Assembly (NCBI GenBank): GCA_003560175.1
Contig: PWIZ01000238.1
Span: 1 to 7,769 of the forward strand
Direction: 5' to 3'
From: Halomonas sp.
Lineage (GTDB): Bacteria; Pseudomonadota; Gammaproteobacteria; Pseudomonadales; Halomonadaceae
Length of the DNA: 7,769 nt
Made by a program: the position numbers and the translations under genes. Positions 6,096 to 7,769 of the stretch are shown here, piece after piece; positions within the stretch are counted from its first letter, which is position 1; every line of letters starts with the position of its first letter. The notes under the pieces were generated by a model. The model had not been told where the DNA came from, searched no databases, and saw only the letters and a program-made list of their open reading frames with translations.

Positions 6096-7021
6096 GCCCG
6101 CTGCACCTCCAGGGTGGCGGCGAGAATGCGCAGTACCAGGGCCTCGAAGTCGATGCCTGCGTAGGCTGCCGACTGAGGCACCAGGCTGTGGTCGGTCATG
6201 CCCGGCGAGGTGTTGACCTCGATCAGCCAGAAGTGCCCCTGGGCATCGCGCATCACATCGACCCTGCCCCACCCCTCGGCGCCGACCGCCTCAAAGGCAC
6301 GGCGACAGAGTTCGCCAAGCTCGGCCTCCTCGGCGTCGCTGAGCCCGCAGGGCAGGTGATAGCGCGTCTCATCGGAGAGGTACTTGGCCTCGTAGTCGTA
6401 GAAGCCCCCGGGCACCTCGACGCGAATGGCGGGCAATACCACGTCGCCAAGGAGAGACACCGTGTACTCCTCCCCCTTGATGAAGCGCTCGGCCATCACC
6501 CGGGCATCGAAGCGGGCCGCCTCGTGGTAGGCCGACGCCAGGGCCTCGGCGCTCTCGACGATGCTGATGCCCAGGGTCGAGCCCTCATGAACCGGCTTGA
6601 CGATCAGCGGCAGGCCCAGACGCGCCACCACCGCCGCCCAGTCGGCATCCGCCTCGAGCATGACCGACTCTGGCGTCGGCAGGCACAGGGCCTGCCACAC
6701 CAACTTGGTACGCTGCTTGTCCATGCCCAGCGCCGAGGCCAGCACGCCGCTGCCGGTGTAGGGGATGCCGAGCAGCTCCAACGCCCCCTGCAGGGTGCCG
6801 TCCTCGCCGCCGCGACCGTGCAGGGCGATAAAGACCCGATCGGGGTTCAGGGCTTCGAGCCCCACCAGGCCACCCTCGGCGGGATCATAACCGATGGCGT
6901 CCACACCGGCGCGCTGCAGAGCCGCCAGCACCGCCGCGCCGCTCTTCAGGGAGACCTCCCGCTCGGCGGAGCTGCCACCGTAGATCACGGCCACACGCCC
7001 CAGATCGTTCACCAGGCTCAT
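6092..7021 (-). CDS. ddlB: DdlB, D-alanine--D-alanine ligase
   Basis: DdlB joins two D-alanines with ATP to make the dipeptide that MurF adds to the peptidoglycan precursor in the cytoplasm. The 309-residue ATP-grasp protein is complete. [14 protein letters not shown] (15-28) carries E20, followed by [12 protein letters not shown] (68-79). The [11 protein letters not shown] segment (142-152) has S148, and [12 protein letters not shown] (207-218) has Y214. [16 protein letters not shown] (268-283) is the metal and substrate end. E20, S148 and Y214 align with Glu15, Ser150 and Tyr216 of E. coli DdlB. Tyr at that last position is the D-Ala-D-Ala type, not the D-lactate (Phe) type. The start ATG overlaps the murC stop (ATGA) and GAGGTGA precedes it; the gene end overlaps ftsQ in the same way. 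There is no murB between murC and ddlB. Confidence 0.99.
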   Translation of the reverse strand: MSLVNDLGRVAVIYGGSSAEREVSLKSGAAVLAALQRAGVDAIGYDPAEGGLVGLEALNPDRVFIALHGRGGEDGTLQGALELLGIPYTGSGVLASALGMDKQRTKLVWQALCLPTPESVMLEADADWAAVVARLGLPLIVKPVHEGSTLGISIVESAEALASAYHEAARFDARVMAERFIKGEEYTVSLLGDVVLPAIRVEVPGGFYDYEAKYLSDETRYHLPCGLSDAEEAELGELCRRAFEAVGAEGWGRVDVMRDAQGHFWLIEVNTSPGMTDHSLVPQSAAYAGIDFEALVLRILAATLEVQRA

Positions 7022-7769
7022 AGGGTCACCTCGTCGAGGACCAGGGCCGCCTCGGTCAGGGCCTGGGCGATCCCGCCCACATCACCGGCGCCCTGGGTGA
7101 TCAGGATGTCACCGGGGCGCAGCACCCTGGCGAGCAGGCCGGGCAGCTCTCCCTTCTCCTGGACGAAGAGCGGGTCCACCTCGCCGCGCTGGCGGATGGA
7201 GCCGGCGAGGGTGCGACCCTCGGCGCCGGGGATCATTGCCTCACCGGCGCTGTAGACGTCCAGCAGCAGCAGGGTATCGACGCCGGAGAGCACCCGCACG
7301 AAATCCTCGTAGAGGTCCCGGGTGCGGGAGTAGCGATGGGGCTGATAGAGCATCACCAGACGCCGATCGGGCCAGCCCGCGCGCACCGCCCTGATCACCA
7401 TCTCCACCTCGCGGGGGTGGTGGCCATAATCATCCACCAGCATCACCTCGCCCTCGCCCCCCGGCGCTGGGAAGTCTCCCTGCACCTGGAAGCGGCGCCC
7501 CACCCCCTGGAACCCGGCCAGACCGCGCAGGATGGCATCGTCGGCCACCCCCGCATCGCTGGCCACGGCGATGGCCGCCAGAGCGTTCAAGGCGTTGTGC
7601 CGCCCGGGCATGGCCAGCCGGATCGCAAGCGGCGCCAGCCCACCGGGACGATGGGCGGTGAAGCGGATCTCGCCGGCCTGCTGCAGGAAATCGGCGATGC
7701 GGTAGTCGGCGTCATCGCTGAAGCCATAGGTGATGAACTGGCGATGCACCCGATCCAGCAGGCTACGCA
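7018..7769 (-). CDS. murC: MurC, UDP-N-acetylmuramate--L-alanine ligase, C-terminal part (cut by window edge)
   Basis: MurC adds L-alanine to UDP-MurNAc with ATP, the first amino acid of the stem peptide. About 249 C-terminal residues are present; the start lies beyond the right edge, and the frame is open to base 7769 (…[17 protein letters not shown]). Visible Mur-ligase features are [12 protein letters not shown] (central-domain end), [12 protein letters not shown] and [11 protein letters not shown] (near 7416-7437). Further on are [17 protein letters not shown] and the C-terminal [12 protein letters not shown]. These match the end of the central ATPase domain and the whole C-terminal Rossmann-like domain of MurC. 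A GTG at 7749 is internal and not the start. The stop overlaps ddlB by four bases, so the two are co-translated. Confidence 0.98.
   Translation of the reverse strand, partial: RSLLDRVHRQFITYGFSDDADYRIADFLQQAGEIRFTAHRPGGLAPLAIRLAMPGRHNALNALAAIAVASDAGVADDAILRGLAGFQGVGRRFQVQGDFPAPGGEGEVMLVDDYGHHPREVEMVIRAVRAGWPDRRLVMLYQPHRYSRTRDLYEDFVRVLSGVDTLLLLDVYSAGEAMIPGAEGRTLAGSIRQRGEVDPLFVQEKGELPGLLARVLRPGDILITQGAGDVGGIAQALTEAALVLDEVTL

Noticed and set aside
6096..6272. N-terminal extension of ftsQ to an upstream ATG at 6272
   Set aside because: The added 59 residues are out-of-frame ddlB sequence. The ATG at 6095 has a good SD, an ATGA overlap and gives a normal FtsQ N-terminus with a membrane helix.
6188..7255. 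355-codon plus-strand open frame antisense to ddlB and murC
   Set aside because: It spans the boundary of two well-supported opposite-strand genes and has shadow-like composition.

Overview
This window is GC-rich chromosomal DNA carrying the 3' half of a gammaproteobacterial division and cell wall (dcw) cluster plus the adjoining secA locus. The protein sequences look most like Halomonadaceae (Halomonas and relatives). That placement is inferred from remembered similarity of FtsA, LpxC, FtsZ and DdlB and from gene order; no search was run.

Reading right to left along the minus strand, the order is murC (3' part only), ddlB, ftsQ, ftsA, ftsZ and lpxC. murC/ddlB and ddlB/ftsQ each overlap by four bases (ATGA), so these three form one translationally coupled unit. 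It makes peptidoglycan precursors (MurC, DdlB) and the inner-membrane divisome scaffold FtsQ. A strong intrinsic terminator lies just after ftsQ. It is followed by a TATAAT-type promoter with a palindrome over its -35 region, so ftsA-ftsZ can be transcribed separately. lpxC (first committed step of lipid A synthesis) has its own extended -10 promoter. A bidirectional hairpin terminator closes the cluster.

Beyond that terminator, dciA (replicative helicase loader, DUF721 family) is read on the plus strand and converges on lpxC. Divergent from dciA, back on the minus strand, are a 120-codon ORF not recognised as any named family and then the first 175 codons of secA.

The most interesting element is that 120-codon ORF (594-956). 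It sits where Enterobacteria carry secM, immediately upstream of and co-oriented with secA. It begins with a signal-peptide-like segment, is very arginine-rich, and ends Arg-Gly-Pro-Pro five residues before its stop. This closely resembles the stalling cores of SecM (RAGP) and of RAPP-type arrest peptides. The codons for that motif can also pair with the secA leader around its start. It is proposed here as a diverged SecM-like force-sensing arrest peptide controlling SecA; this is inference and untested.

The remaining genes are ordinary and intact except for the two cut by the window edges (secA, murC). No mobile elements, tRNA or rRNA genes or CRISPR arrays were seen.
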